From positions 1 through 64,000 of the forward strand of contig JAPKFB010000022.1 in the NCBI GenBank assembly GCA_028821775.1: DNA of 64,000 nucleotides, read 5' to 3'. Each line of letters starts with the position of its first letter. Within the stretch, counting starts at the first letter, position 1. This document shows positions 1-9,291 of this stretch, piece after piece. Source of the DNA: Roseibacillus sp. GTDB taxonomy: Bacteria; Verrucomicrobiota; Verrucomicrobiia; Verrucomicrobiales; Akkermansiaceae. The position numbers and the translations under genes were made by a program. A model generated the notes under the pieces. That model worked only from the letters and a program-made list of their open reading frames with translations, ran no database searches and had not been told where the DNA came from.

Positions 1-253
1 CCCACTCTACCGAGAGAGCGGCGCTCTCCGAAGCTGCGGTAGCAAATTCGGGTCGTTTCATGTTTGGGTGATTCTGAACGAGGCATGCCTAGCTGTTCTT
101 TCCGTGCCCGTCAAAGGCAGCTTTGTTGATTAAAAATCCGCCTTGATTAGAGGCTAAGGGATAACGGATCACATACCCTCCCATTCAGGTCCTTTCGCTA
201 GCTTGGGAGCCTTCTGTTTGACGACTCTCCAAGCATCTACTAACTAAAACAGC
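1..253. other. Intergenic/leader region, no gene recognised
   Basis: No convincing reading frame or RNA gene is seen. A small hairpin (GAGAGC-GGC-GCTCTC) lies near base 20. On the minus strand bases 5-25 resemble a tRNA D-arm but lack conserved positions. The region is the 5' flank of the secreted-protein gene that begins at 254. Confidence 0.4.
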
Positions 254-775
254 ATGAATCAATCCGCTCGCCCCCTCCTCGTGGCCTTCTTCTCCCTCAC
301 CGCCCTCTCCCTCACCGCCCATGCCGGTGAATTCAAGGTAGCCGGGACCACCTTCACAGCTCCCAAGGAGTTCACTTCCGTCAAGCCCAAATCCGCCATG
401 CGGAAGGCTCAGTTTACGGTCGCCAAGCTAGCCGCGCAGGGAGAAATTGTCTTTTTCTACTTTGGACCGGGCGGAGCAGGCGGCGTCGATGCCAATGTGA
501 AACGCTGGCTCGGTCAGTTCGATGAACCCAAGGATAAGATCAATGCCAAGACCGAGAAGGGCAAAGCGGGAGAGGTTCCGGTCACCTTCGTCTCAGCGCA
601 GGGAACCTTCATGGGCGGCCCTCCCAACGACCCCATTCAGTTTCGTCACTGGGGCCTCCTGGGTGCCATCCTGGAGACCAAAGAGGGCGCTCTTTTCGCC
701 AAGTTCACTGGTCCAGAGCACACCGTGAAGGAATTCACGACCGCCTTCAAAAAGATGATTACGGACGCGAAGTGA
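254..775 (+). CDS. Secreted hypothetical protein, 173 aa
   Basis: The family is not recognised. The N-terminus is a textbook Sec signal peptide: a basic start, a hydrophobic stretch at about residues 8-21 and a likely AHA-G cleavage near residue 24. The mature part is about 150 residues, lysine-rich, with alternating beta-type segments ([25 protein letters not shown]) and no transmembrane segment or lipobox. It is probably periplasmic or exported. The next gene on the same strand starts 52 bases downstream, but there is no functional link. No catalytic motif is visible. Confidence 0.75.
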   Translation: MNQSARPLLVAFFSLTALSLTAHAGEFKVAGTTFTAPKEFTSVKPKSAMRKAQFTVAKLAAQGEIVFFYFGPGGAGGVDANVKRWLGQFDEPKDKINAKTEKGKAGEVPVTFVSAQGTFMGGPPNDPIQFRHWGLLGAILETKEGALFAKFTGPEHTVKEFTTAFKKMITDAK

Positions 776-827
776 GCGCCTAACGCCACTCTTTCGGAGA
801 CCATCCCCCATCCATCCCGCCACTATC

Positions 828-1868
828 TTGAAGGCCGCCCTCTACACCGAGTTTCAAGGCCCGCTCACCATTCAGACGGTGCCTGACCCGACCCCGACCC
901 CGACCGGCACCGTCATTCGCGTTGCCGCGACCGGGATCTGCCGCAGTGACTGGCATGGCTGGATGGGTCACGATGCCGACATCGTACTCCCCCACGTTCC
1001 CGGCCACGAATTTGCGGGTGTGATCGAAGCGGTGGGGAGCGAAGTCACCAAGTGGCAACGGGGTGATCGCGTGACCGCTCCCTTTGTGTGCGGATGCGGA
1101 ATTTGCACGCTCTGCAAGGCTGGCGATCAACAGGTTTGCACCCGCCAATTTCAGCCCGGATTCACCGCCTGGGGATCATTCGCGGAATTTGTCATGCTCG
1201 AATACGCGGACGAAAACCTCGTCGCCCTCCCCGAGCATCTCGACTTCGTAACCGCCGCCAGTCTCGGCTGCCGCTTTGCAACCTCGTTTCGGGCGGTGGT
1301 CCACCAAGCTCGCGTGCAGGCAGGTGACTGGGTCGCCGTCCACGGCTGCGGCGGAGTTGGCCTTTCCGCCATCATGATCGCGAAAGCGCTTGGAGCCCGC
1401 ACCATCGCAATTGACATCGACCCCGCAAAGCTCGAGCGCGCCCTTCAACTTGGGGCAATCGCGAGCATTGACGCCTCCCGCGAGGGAGACCTTCCGGAGG
1501 CCGTGCGCGAGCTCACCTCTGGCGGAGCCAGAGTCTCCCTCGATGCCTTGGGCGCCACCGTCACGGCCTCAAATTCGATCAACTGTCTCGCCCCTCGAGG
1601 TCGGCACGTCCAAATCGGACTCATGACGGGCGATGCCGCACTCTCATCCGTTCCATTCGATAAAATCGTCGCCAAGGAACTGGAAATCTATGGAAGTCAC
1701 GGCATGCAGGCTCACCGCTATCCCGAACTCTTCGCCATGATATCCGATGGGCGCCTGGATCCGAGCAAACTGGTCGGTCACACCCTTACCCTCCAAGAGG
1801 CCCTGCCCGCCCTCACCTCCCAGGAGGCCTTTGCCGCACCGGGAATTACGGTCGTGGATCGAATTTAA
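828..1868 (+). CDS. Zinc-dependent medium-chain alcohol dehydrogenase family protein
   Basis: This is a cytosolic NAD(P)-dependent oxidoreductase of the zinc MDR superfamily. The catalytic zinc site is visible as [10 protein letters not shown] (Cys about 38) and GHEFAGVIE. The structural zinc lobe has four cysteines in [17 protein letters not shown] at about residues 90-106. The Rossmann dinucleotide loop is [10 protein letters not shown] at about 168-177. Length (346 aa) is normal. The start is a TTG codon at 828, the first in-frame start that gives the canonical MKAALY opening; no upstream ATG fits. Substrate cannot be deduced. The gene converges on asnS, 111 bases away. Confidence 0.9.
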   Translation: MKAALYTEFQGPLTIQTVPDPTPTPTGTVIRVAATGICRSDWHGWMGHDADIVLPHVPGHEFAGVIEAVGSEVTKWQRGDRVTAPFVCGCGICTLCKAGDQQVCTRQFQPGFTAWGSFAEFVMLEYADENLVALPEHLDFVTAASLGCRFATSFRAVVHQARVQAGDWVAVHGCGGVGLSAIMIAKALGARTIAIDIDPAKLERALQLGAIASIDASREGDLPEAVRELTSGGARVSLDALGATVTASNSINCLAPRGRHVQIGLMTGDAALSSVPFDKIVAKELEIYGSHGMQAHRYPELFAMISDGRLDPSKLVGHTLTLQEALPALTSQEAFAAPGITVVDRI

Positions 1869-1979
1869 CCTCTCTCAACACCTCCCGCAAAGATCTCAGA
1901 AATCACGCGCCTTGGTGGGTCCGCCATCCAACTGAGCGATCTCCACATGTCCTGAATGCTCCTGTTGACCCCAAGATCT

Positions 1980-3335
1980 TCAGGGGCCGCAGGTCCCCGG
2001 GGTGCGGGGATAGGGAATGACGTCCCGAATATTCTGAACTCCGGTCACCATCATGAGCACTCGCTCAAAACCCGCGCCAAACCCGGCATGGGGCACCGTT
2101 CCATAGCGTCGCAAGTCGAGATACCAACAGTAGACCTCTTCACTGAGTCCATCCTTTTTCATGTTGTCGGTGAGAACATCCAAGCGCTCCTCGCGTTGGC
2201 TCCCACCGACGATTTCACCGATCCCCGGCACGAGCACATCCATCGCCGCGACCGTTTTCTCATCGTCGTTTCGCCGCATGTAAAACGGCTTGATGGCCTC
2301 CGGATAGTCATAAACCGTGACCGGGGACTTGCAGTGCTCCTCGGTGAGATAACGCTCGTGCTCCGATTGCAGATTTTCGCCCCAGCCCACCGGATAATCA
2401 AAATCCTTCCCCGATCTCTCCAGAATCTCGACCGCCTCGCTGTAGCTCAGGCGCGCGAAGGGACGCTCAACAATAAACTTGAGGCGCTCCGCCAGTCCCT
2501 TGTCAACGAACTTGGCGAACAACCCGAAGTCGTCCTCGGGCCCATCCAGAATCGCCTTGGTGAGACTTTTCACAAACTCCTCCGCCAAATCCATGTCGCC
2601 CTCCAGATTGCAGAAGGCCATCTCAGGTTCAATCATCCAAAATTCCGCCGCGTGCCGCGCGGTATGTGAATTCTCCGCCCGGAAAGTCGGCCCAAAAGTG
2701 TAGATATTGGAAAGCGCACAAGCAAAGGTTTCCCCTTCCAGTTGACCGCTCACCGTAAGATGGGTGGTCTTGCCAAAAAACTCATCCTCAGCTTTGCCGG
2801 TACTGGCTTGCGTCTTCACCTGGAACATTTCGCCTGCGCCCTCGCAATCATTGGCCGTGATGATCGGGGTATGGACGTAAACAAACTCCCGCTCCTCGAA
2901 GAAGCGATGCACTGCGTGCGCCAGGCGACTCCGCGTCCGGAAAATGGCCCCAAAGAGATTCGTACGCGGGCGCAGGTGGGCGATTTCGCGAAGAAATTCG
3001 GGACCATGCCGCTTTTTCTGCAAGGGATACTCTTCCGGCGCGGTCCCCACGAGTTCCAACGAGGAAGCCTGCATTTCCCACTTCTGTCCCTTCCCCGGTG
3101 ATTCCACCAGGTTGCCCGTCGCCCGAATCGCGGCCCCGGTGGTCATCCCAAGCACTTGATCATACCCCTCGATGCCCACGTCCGCGATCACCTGGAGACT
3201 CCCGAGGCAAGACCCATCATTGATCTCCAGAAACGAAAACTCCTTGGAATCACGCCTCGTGCGCACCCATCCCTGCACAGTCACTCCCTCTGCTGCCTCT
3301 GACCCTCCCAGGACCTTCTTCACTGATCGCCGCAT
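1980..3335 (-). CDS. asnS: Asparagine--tRNA ligase
   Basis: A class IIb aminoacyl-tRNA synthetase that charges tRNA-Asn in the cytosol. An N-terminal OB-fold anticodon-binding domain (about residues 15-100, with [22 protein letters not shown]) precedes the catalytic domain. Motif 2 is seen in [12 protein letters not shown] and motif 3 near GFGAGFERV at the C-terminus. Length of 451 aa is close to the 460-470 usual for AsnS. The AsnS-type C-terminus (PYPRTPG) argues against AspS. The start ATG at 3335 gives [10 protein letters not shown] direct AsnS suggests the organism need not rely only on transamidation for Asn-tRNA. Confidence 0.96.
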   Translation of the reverse strand: MRRSVKKVLGGSEAAEGVTVQGWVRTRRDSKEFSFLEINDGSCLGSLQVIADVGIEGYDQVLGMTTGAAIRATGNLVESPGKGQKWEMQASSLELVGTAPEEYPLQKKRHGPEFLREIAHLRPRTNLFGAIFRTRSRLAHAVHRFFEEREFVYVHTPIITANDCEGAGEMFQVKTQASTGKAEDEFFGKTTHLTVSGQLEGETFACALSNIYTFGPTFRAENSHTARHAAEFWMIEPEMAFCNLEGDMDLAEEFVKSLTKAILDGPEDDFGLFAKFVDKGLAERLKFIVERPFARLSYSEAVEILERSGKDFDYPVGWGENLQSEHERYLTEEHCKSPVTVYDYPEAIKPFYMRRNDDEKTVAAMDVLVPGIGEIVGGSQREERLDVLTDNMKKDGLSEEVYCWYLDLRRYGTVPHAGFGAGFERVLMMVTGVQNIRDVIPYPRTPGTCGP

Positions 3336-3398
3336 GACTACTCATGCCGAACTATCCCCCCCTCTGCAAACGAAGAATTGTCGCAAGGTGACAACTCC

Positions 3399-4127
3399 CT
3401 ACCGCAGGCCACCTGGCTTGACCGCCTTGGGCTTGTCAAACTCCAGATAGGTCAGTCCCACAACCTTGTTCCCGATGGGGTCGACCGTATCTACCCGCAT
3501 CCGGCGCAGGGTGTAGGCATTGCCAACCTTCATGATATCGAGCACCTGGAAGCGCTTGAGCGGAAGTCCTTCCGCGTTGTAACCCACCACCTTCATGAGT
3601 GCCTGGGACTTTTTGTGCACCCAGACCCGCACTTGGGCATAGCGCCCCTTCCCATTCGGATTGGCAAGTTGCACCACCCTGCATTGCTGGCCTTTGATCT
3701 TGTCCAGTTCGGGGTCTACCGTCCCATTCGGCCAGTAAAGAAAACGCATCGAAAGGTCTTCGTAGGAAAGATCCGACCCTTCGATGGATTGCCCCAATTT
3801 CGCATCCGGAAAACGCACCGATTCGCCACTTGCTCCAACTTCCAGGAGTCGATAGCTGTCTTGCTGCAGGTGCATGTGGAAACGCACCTCCTTGTCCGTC
3901 CCCGGCTGCTTGTAGGTGAGCTGAATATTCTCTCCTCGAAGAAAAAGGCCCACCGGAAACTTCCGCTCGTTCTTCCTGATAAAGCCCTTGAGATCCTGCT
4001 GCTGCAGAGTCGCCACAAATCGCGCCGTCTTCAGCAAGTCATCGGCGCTCGGTTCCGCTTGAGCAAGACTCGTCGACGGGGCCGCCACCACCAAGATGGC
4101 CCTGAGAAGGAAGGAGGGGACTTTCAT
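3399..4127 (-). CDS. LolA-like outer-membrane lipoprotein-sorting family protein
   Basis: An exported protein of 242 aa with a signal peptide (basic start, hydrophobic residues 5-21, cleavage after SLA or QAE). The body resembles the LolA/LolB-fold outer membrane lipoprotein-sorting family: paired beta strands, a central SFEDL-like segment (LSYEDLSMRFLYWP) and a C-terminal strand pattern of the type LMKVVGYNAEG...RRMRVDTVDP. A lipoprotein-carrier or hydrophobic-ligand role in the periplasm is inferred from the fold, not shown. It sits 63 bases downstream of the start of asnS on the same strand and is divergent from the gene at 4379. Confidence 0.7.
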   Translation of the reverse strand: MKVPSFLLRAILVVAAPSTSLAQAEPSADDLLKTARFVATLQQQDLKGFIRKNERKFPVGLFLRGENIQLTYKQPGTDKEVRFHMHLQQDSYRLLEVGASGESVRFPDAKLGQSIEGSDLSYEDLSMRFLYWPNGTVDPELDKIKGQQCRVVQLANPNGKGRYAQVRVWVHKKSQALMKVVGYNAEGLPLKRFQVLDIMKVGNAYTLRRMRVDTVDPIGNKVVGLTYLEFDKPKAVKPGGLR

Positions 4128-4209
4128 GCTGGAAATCTAGCAGTTCGCAAGGTGAGACGTCAAGCGCAGGCTCAATATTCAACCTGTCACCTGTTGATAG
4201 TTGGGGAAT

Positions 4210-4250
4210 ACCCGCGGAAAACCGAAAAAGAATTGGGAGCACCCGCGGAA
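4210..4250. promoter_or_regulatory. Pair of ACCCGCGGAA direct repeats, putative operator
   Basis: The ten-base word ACCCGCGGAA occurs at 4210-4219 and again at 4241-4250. The start-to-start distance is 31 bases, about three helical turns, which places both copies on the same DNA face. Each contains the palindrome CCGCGG. The pair lies in the divergent intergenic region between the LolA-like gene and the putative winged-helix gene at 4379. An operator function is inference. Confidence 0.35.
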
Positions 4251-4278
4251 TTTTTGTGAATAAGCCCCACCTTGTTCA

Positions 4279-4304
4279 CGATTCACCGATTTTTTTTCGA
4301 ATCG
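4279..4304. promoter_or_regulatory. Inverted repeat CGATTC-N14-GAATCG
   Basis: Perfect six-base arms separated by a spacer that contains a run of eight T. It lies 75 bases before the start at 4379. It could be an operator half-site pair or chance. Confidence 0.2.
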
Positions 4305-4378
4305 ACTACATTGCGGCTTGCGAGTCACTCCCCGCAAAGACTTGGATACCAACCAACGCACTTCGTTCAATCGCTACC

Positions 4379-5365
4379 ATGAGTCTTCGCAAACAGCTGG
4401 CTGATATCCTGCCCGACATCCTTCCGGCCAGCCCGAAGGAAGCAACCAAGGGAACGGAATTGATTCGTCTCGTTCGCTTGCGCTTGCAAGGGGATTACTC
4501 GGACGCCTCCTTGCGTTATCACTTCTCGATCATGTCCTGCGACCCGGCTTCGCCCATCGCGAAGGTGGAAAAGGGCCAGGGCTACTATCGACGTGCCGCT
4601 CCGGTCCCAGCACTGGCCGGGGCGCAGGACTTGCTTTCCATGACCCAGGGTCATCTTGACGACTTTGCCGGCGACCAGAGCGCGGTGAATCACGCCCTCC
4701 AGCGGGTGCGGAAGTTCCGTGCGGCGGCCACCCGCTACTGCGAAATCAATGGGCGCTTCCCCTATCTTTTCCAGGACGCGCTTGCCAAGGACTCTCCCTT
4801 CGGGAATTTGTGGAAATTTCCCGACATGGTCATGGTGGACTGGGAGAGCGGGGAACCTGCGGACCAAGGTCTCTCCCTGGACCACGAAATCTTGGCCATG
4901 AAACGCAGCCTCGGACTCCCGCCCTATCGGCTGCAATCGGTGACCCTCCGACTCGTGCCCAACCACCAACTCTACCGCGAAGAGTTCTTTCAGGCTCTCA
5001 GTGTTTCAGCGTGGTGTCAGGGCGGAGAATTGTTCTACGCCGGCCCCATCGAGGACGAGGCCCTCTCCGACGCCCTGCGCCATCTCAGCAACCAATTCGG
5101 CATCGGGGTGACCACCTTTGGAATGACGGCGGAAGTTCTCGATGATCTCCCTGGGCCCGAGCACATCCTTACCGCTCAACCGCGCGAGACCGAGGCTCTC
5201 ATGGAGCGCTTCGACATTCGCCGCCTTTCCAGTCCTCGCTTGCGTGATCATATCGATTGGGCGGCTTTGGCTGCCGTCCGCGAGGACGGGGAAGTCCGTC
5301 GTCTCTTTGGCTGGGTCGGCGAATGTGTCGAAACCGAGCAGGCTCGCCCCTTCCAATCAAGGTAG
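4379..5365 (+). CDS. Unrecognised protein with putative N-terminal winged-helix domain, 328 aa
   Basis: The start ATG at 4379 (MSLRKQLADILPDIL) is preferred over an upstream in-frame start at 4256, because the intervening residues look non-coding and would cover both ACCCGCGGAA repeats. Residues 1-72 look helical and end in a wing-like GQGYYRR segment, resembling a winged-helix/HARE-type fold. A middle region (about 115-165) contains NGRFPYLFQDALAKD and DMVMVDWESG. The remainder is mixed alpha/beta with no recognised catalytic signature. No transmembrane segment or signal peptide is visible, so it is probably cytosolic. Function is unknown; DNA binding is inference. Confidence 0.7.
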   Translation: MSLRKQLADILPDILPASPKEATKGTELIRLVRLRLQGDYSDASLRYHFSIMSCDPASPIAKVEKGQGYYRRAAPVPALAGAQDLLSMTQGHLDDFAGDQSAVNHALQRVRKFRAAATRYCEINGRFPYLFQDALAKDSPFGNLWKFPDMVMVDWESGEPADQGLSLDHEILAMKRSLGLPPYRLQSVTLRLVPNHQLYREEFFQALSVSAWCQGGELFYAGPIEDEALSDALRHLSNQFGIGVTTFGMTAEVLDDLPGPEHILTAQPRETEALMERFDIRRLSSPRLRDHIDWAALAAVREDGEVRRLFGWVGECVETEQARPFQSR

Positions 5366-5483
5366 GTCATTCTCACCAGCCACCCCCCTACTGGAACTCC
5401 AACCCTTGGCGAGCCCCCGCAGGGAGCGTCGCTTTGCTTTCGTGCGGACCCCACAACCCCTTCACTCTCCAGCAGACAGCGAT

Positions 5484-5876
5484 ATGCCCTACCCCATCAC
5501 CAGAGAGGAAATTTCCAAAACGGAAGCGATGACGGGCTACATCTTTCCCCAGGGCGTCAAAGAGCGAATGGTGAGGGACAACGGCGGCGAAATTTCGGTC
5601 GCTGGCGACGGATGGCAACTGGTTCCCTTCCTCGACACCACCGACGAAGAACGGGTGGCTCACACAAGTAACGACATTGTCAGGGAAACATCTTCCAAAC
5701 GGAGCTCGGGGGGCTTCCCGCATGCAGGGTTCGTCATCGCGCATAATAATGGAGGTGACTGCCTCCTCGTGGTTCCAGATCCCGAAGGATCGAAGACCTT
5801 GGGGGACACCATCTACTTCTGGGATCATGAGACGCGACGCTACGAACCCGTGGCCGATTCCCTCGACTCGATCTGA
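5484..5876 (+). CDS. SMI1/KNR4 (SUKH) family protein, 130 aa
   Basis: The ATG at 5484 opens with ITREEISKTEAMTGYIFPQGVKERM followed by RDNGGE. That is the family pattern of an acidic helix, a proline turn and an 'NGG' segment. Central residues HAGFVIAHNNGGDCLLV and the C-terminal IYFWDHETRRYEPVADS also match the SUKH superfamily. Many SUKH proteins are immunity proteins against contact-dependent or polymorphic toxins. No toxin gene is adjacent here, so it may be an orphan immunity gene or serve another role. It lies 118 bases after the putative winged-helix gene on the same strand. Confidence 0.75.
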   Translation: MPYPITREEISKTEAMTGYIFPQGVKERMVRDNGGEISVAGDGWQLVPFLDTTDEERVAHTSNDIVRETSSKRSSGGFPHAGFVIAHNNGGDCLLVVPDPEGSKTLGDTIYFWDHETRRYEPVADSLDSI

Positions 5877-5925
5877 CCAAGCGCCGACCGTCTCCGCAAG
5901 GAGCGGGATGAATGTGGAGGCCATC

Positions 5926-6681
5926 CTACATCGTCATTCCACCATCGATGGCAATCACCTGACCGGTGATATACCGCGCGTCCGGACTCGCAAGAAAAAG
6001 CGCCAGGTTGGCAATCTCATCGGCATTCCCCATCTCCTTGAGGGGAATGATCTTGAGAACCTCCTCCTGGCGCTTCTCACCCAACACTTCTGTCATGGTG
6101 GTGCGAATGAATCCCGGAGCGATTGCATTGCAGGTCACTTTGCGTCCTGCCAACTCGCGTGCAACCGATTTGGTAAACCCGATCAGTCCCGCCTTCGAGG
6201 CCGCGTAGTTTGCCTGTCCCGCATTGCCAATCATGCCGATCACGGAACTCATGTTGATGATGCGGGGATCATCCGCCTTCATGAGATTACGCTGAAAGGC
6301 CTTCACGGTATTAAAGGCCCCCTTGAGATTGGTATCGAGCACCGCATCCCAGTCCTCAGGCTTCATGCGAAGGAGCAGACCATCGCGGGTAATGCCAGCG
6401 TTGTTCACAAGGATATTCACACCTCCGAAATCCGCCACGATCTGCTTGCCCACTTCCTGCACCGCATCAAAGTCCGCCACGTCCACCGCATAGGCGCGCG
6501 CGGCGTCTGGATGCGCTTCGTTGATGGCGGCCGCAGACTTTCCACAACTTTGCTCATTCCTGCTCAGCACTGCGACCTTTGCCCCTTCTGAGGCGAAGGC
6601 TTCCGCCACCGCTTTTCCAATTCCCCGGCCAGCACCGGTCACCACCACGATCTTGTCCTTGAAGCGATCCATGCGCGTCAT
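5926..6681 (-). CDS. fabG: 3-oxoacyl-[acyl-carrier-protein] reductase (SDR family)
   Basis: NADPH-dependent reductase of fatty-acid elongation, cytosolic. The classical SDR features are visible: the cofactor loop VTGAGRGIGKAVAEAFA near the N-terminus, NNAGITRDGL, catalytic Ser in NMSSVIG, YAASKAG for the Tyr/Lys pair, and the C-terminal YITGQVIAIDGGM. The chosen ATG at 6681 (or 6672) gives 251 (or 248) residues, matching FabG. A longer frame to 6858 would add an unconserved N-terminus. No acpP or fabD is adjacent. The MDR-type gene at 828 is unrelated. Confidence 0.92.
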   Translation of the reverse strand: MTRMDRFKDKIVVVTGAGRGIGKAVAEAFASEGAKVAVLSRNEQSCGKSAAAINEAHPDAARAYAVDVADFDAVQEVGKQIVADFGGVNILVNNAGITRDGLLLRMKPEDWDAVLDTNLKGAFNTVKAFQRNLMKADDPRIINMSSVIGMIGNAGQANYAASKAGLIGFTKSVARELAGRKVTCNAIAPGFIRTTMTEVLGEKRQEEVLKIIPLKEMGNADEIANLALFLASPDARYITGQVIAIDGGMTM

Positions 6682-6902
6682 TTGCGACGAAATCCACAAT
6701 TGAGAAAGGCTAAATCTTCCACGGACAGGAATTAGAATTTCGAGCCGGGAATTTCGAGCTATCTTGAGGCCGGGATCGAGGGCCCTTCCTCTCGCACCGC
6801 TCTCACCGAGACCACGCGCGGTTTGCCCCGAATGCAAACTGGAATTTCGCACCACCAAGCGAGTCCTAGGCCCCCCTTCGGGCTCAATCTCTTTGGAGCA
6901 CC

Positions 6903-7922
6903 CTATCCCCCGAATGCCTTCAGGAAACTTACTTCGATCGCTAGTCCTTCCGGGACGTTGGTATTGAGCAAATCCCGCAACTCCTGGAGAGTATCGATCC
7001 GCTTGAGCAAGGCATTGAGGTCCTGGCTCTCCGCGAACTTGGCGGTTTCCTCCACGTGTTGCGCAAACCCTAACTCGGACACTCCGACTTTCTGACGAAT
7101 CGCGTCACCCAGCCAAGAGATGAGCCAATCCACCAGCGCGGACCGCACCGCGAGATACTCCGAGGCTGACTTCGCCTCGTAAAACTTCTCGCGTTCATCC
7201 AGCCAATCACCCTCCGTGGCTTGCTTGTAGGTATCTCTCTCCGCCTTCTGCGCCACATCGTTTGCCGACTTGATGGCTGATTTTCTTGCTGCGAGTAGTG
7301 ACTCGAAACTGGCCTTGAGAAGCAGGGCACGGTGGGCGGATGGTTTCTGCGTCCCCTGCGCTAGGATCCCCGCGAAAGCCTTGCGCTCGTCTTCCGCCAG
7401 CACTTCGTAGCGCTCGGTTGGCTGCAGTACGATATTCACACAGCGGGAGCGAATGGTGGGCAGAAGAATCTCCGCGTGCGCGGTGAGCAAGAGCAGGAGA
7501 CACCTTGGGGGGGGCTCTTCCAGGGTTTTGAGAAAAGCGTTGGCCGGTTCGTCGAACATGCGGTCCGCATCCACGATGACCCCAACCTTCCAGATTTCTC
7601 GGGGAGCTGCGAGATAGATGCTGCGCTCCAGTTCGCGAATCTGATCAATCAAAATGCGGCGCGACTTTGATCGAGGCCGCACAATACGGACAAACTCTCC
7701 TTGCAGCGAGTCGAGATTGGGGGGAGCCGGTCCCTCTTCGGGCTCGCCAAACAAATCGCTTCCCCCGTCATCGGCGGGCGGATTGACCATCTTGATCACC
7801 TGGGCAGCCAATTCCCGCTTTCCGCTCCCGGCGGCTCCCGAAATCAAGAAGGCATGGGCCAAACGCTCCCGTTGGTGCGCTCCCTCCATCAGTTCAAGTG
7901 CCCGTGCTGCGGTAACTGCCAT
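6903..7922 (-). CDS. holB: DNA polymerase III subunit delta' (AAA+ clamp loader)
   Basis: A clamp-loader ATPase-like subunit of the replicase. Starting at ATG 7922 (MAVTAARALELM) the protein has 339 residues. It shows the P-loop GAAGSGKRE in AHAFLISGAAGSGKRE, the segment VIVDADRMFDEPANAFLKTLEEPP typical of DnaX/HolB, and the arginine-finger SRC motif in LPTIRSRC. The C-terminal third is helical, as in clamp-loader collar domains. A longer upstream open frame carries no homology and overlaps hisI. The gene diverges from hisI with 105 bases between starts. Confidence 0.88.
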   Translation of the reverse strand: MAVTAARALELMEGAHQRERLAHAFLISGAAGSGKRELAAQVIKMVNPPADDGGSDLFGEPEEGPAPPNLDSLQGEFVRIVRPRSKSRRILIDQIRELERSIYLAAPREIWKVGVIVDADRMFDEPANAFLKTLEEPPPRCLLLLLTAHAEILLPTIRSRCVNIVLQPTERYEVLAEDERKAFAGILAQGTQKPSAHRALLLKASFESLLAARKSAIKSANDVAQKAERDTYKQATEGDWLDEREKFYEAKSASEYLAVRSALVDWLISWLGDAIRQKVGVSELGFAQHVEETAKFAESQDLNALLKRIDTLQELRDLLNTNVPEGLAIEVSFLKAFGG

Positions 7923-8027
7923 CGCTCTAATCCAACGAATCCGCCGCCGTGCTGCAATCAAAACCGCTCTGAAATTCTCTCCATTTCGAGCTTTTGGTTT
8001 CCCCTTCGGCCCGCCAGCCTCCCGCCC

Positions 8028-8483
8028 GTGAGCGACCAGGAATCCATCAGCTTTTCCACCCGGGAAGATCAATCGTCCATCGACGAAACTGCAGCCTTCT
8101 GCCCGAAATTCGACGCGGATGGGCTCATCCCCGCCCTCGCCCTCGATGCCGCCACCAAGGAACCCCTCATGCTCGCCTGGATGAATGAGGAATCCCTCAA
8201 ACAGACACTCCGGATTGGCGAAGCCGTTTACTATTCCCGTAGTAGGCAAAAACTCTGGCGCAAGGGCGCCACTTCGGGACATACCCAGAAAGTGAAGGAG
8301 ATTCGCACCGACTGCGATCAAGACGTTCTCCTCATGTATGTCGATCAACAGGGAGCGGGCGCCTGCCACACCGGCCGTCGTTCCTGCTTCTACCGCAAAA
8401 TCGTTCCGGGGGACCCCAGCGCCCTCGACTTCGGGAAGGACGAGCGGACCTTTGACCCCAAGGAAGTTTACGGCGAACAGTAA
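8028..8483 (+). CDS. hisI: Phosphoribosyl-AMP cyclohydrolase
   Basis: Third step of histidine biosynthesis: hydrolysis of phosphoribosyl-AMP to ProFAR precursor. The sequence shows the family hallmarks LMLAWMNEESL, YYSRSRQKLWRKGATSGHTQ, the metal-binding DCDQD and ACHTGRRSCFY with its conserved cysteine. A GTG start at 8028 gives 151 residues; no ATG fits better. It is a stand-alone HisI without a fused HisE (pyrophosphohydrolase) domain, as in many bacteria. No other his genes are nearby. Confidence 0.93.
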   Translation: MSDQESISFSTREDQSSIDETAAFCPKFDADGLIPALALDAATKEPLMLAWMNEESLKQTLRIGEAVYYSRSRQKLWRKGATSGHTQKVKEIRTDCDQDVLLMYVDQQGAGACHTGRRSCFYRKIVPGDPSALDFGKDERTFDPKEVYGEQ

Positions 8484-9066
8484 AACCTGGCCCGCTGGCA
8501 GACTGGGAGCACTGCTAAACGGACTCCCAGGGCGCCCCCCCTGGCACCGGCAAGCCCGCGGAGGGCCCCAGCGCTCGCTCCCGCAAACTCCTCCCACTCG
8601 AATCCAGGACCTGCCTCCGACTCTTCCCCGGAACCCTTTTCGGTCCATTTCCGCGACAAGAAGGGCGGATCGCGCTAGAAGATTTTTGCGACCATCCCCA
8701 AGAAGAAAAACCTCACCTTCAAGAAGGCTCCAGTCTCCGATCCCCTCTCATCCTTTCGGTATGCACGGAGTCTCGATCTGAATGCCCGCGAAGAAATCGT
8801 GCTCGTCATCCATCTCTTCACCTCCCCTCACCTCGCCCACATACAAGTTCGCGAGCGCGTAGCCCACCGGGGCCTCAAGTGAGAACTCGCTTCAATCGAT
8901 CCCGCGGGAACCACCAGGCCGGAGGATCGATCGCTATTCCCAACCGCGCAGGACATCTCCCGCGCGATTCTACCCTCCGGCTCTCCAGACCTTCAAATAT
9001 AGCTGAAACTACTGCAAAACTAAGCGTCTAGTCTTCGCTGTCAGGATAGATTTTCGGTTAAGGCCT
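8484..9066. other. Gene-poor region with a decayed reading frame
   Basis: Just after hisI there is a CTGGGAG...CTCCCAG hairpin (about 8507-8534) that may terminate transcription, though no T-run follows. The rest holds no intact gene. A protein-like but interrupted minus-strand frame at 8748-8956 is listed separately. Confidence 0.5.
8748..8956 (-). pseudogene. Interrupted protein-like reading frame (possible gene remnant)
   Basis: On the minus strand a stretch of about 48 codons ending in TGA at 8750-8748 reads as credible protein (for example VGYALANLYVGEV, EEMDDEHDFFAGIQ, TPCIPKG). It has no good start: the same frame has a TGA at 8894-8892 and a TAG at 8936-8934. A neighbouring frame from ATG 8956 reads SSGLVVPAGSIEAS and would need a shift near 8885 to join. 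This looks like the C-terminal part of a decayed gene or a sequencing error. The family is not recognised. Confidence 0.35.
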
Positions 9067-9291
9067 ATGAACCCTATTACCATAACTGCTGCCCTCATCA
9101 CCCTGCTCAGTCCCTTCGCCTTTGCAGACCGCTGCGAAACTCTCGCGGGATATCGCGACCTCCTCATCCTGAAGAAGCGGGAGGCTGCCCTTGCCCTCTT
9201 CGTGACGGACACTCCCATTGTGCAATACCAAAAAACTGGGAAGCGCCCGGTGCAACTCCAACTCGGCAAGACCCGCCGCACCGAGTCGTAG
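9067..9291 (+). CDS. Small secreted protein, 74 aa, possibly truncated
   Basis: ATG 9067 opens a signal peptide (MNPITITAALITLL, cleavage after FAFA). About 54 mature residues follow, ending at a TAG at 9289-9291. Readable sequence continues after the stop in the same frame (CNYAYHPRVENPLPP). An adjacent frame reads LALAGPATVKLVTGGV until a TGA near 9408. The gene may therefore be the N-terminal piece of a longer decayed secreted protein. No family recognised. The 294 bases from 9292 to 9585 hold no other gene. Confidence 0.45.
   Translation: MNPITITAALITLLSPFAFADRCETLAGYRDLLILKKREAALALFVTDTPIVQYQKTGKRPVQLQLGKTRRTES

Noticed and set aside
1-60. tRNA-like D-arm on the minus strand (complement of ACTCTACCGAGAGAGC)
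   Set aside because: Conserved T8 and A14 equivalents are missing and no acceptor pairing partner lies inside the window.
6903-8648. Long 581-residue minus-strand frame covering holB and hisI
   Set aside because: Residues before ATG 7922 are the antisense shadow of hisI; the true product starts at 7922.
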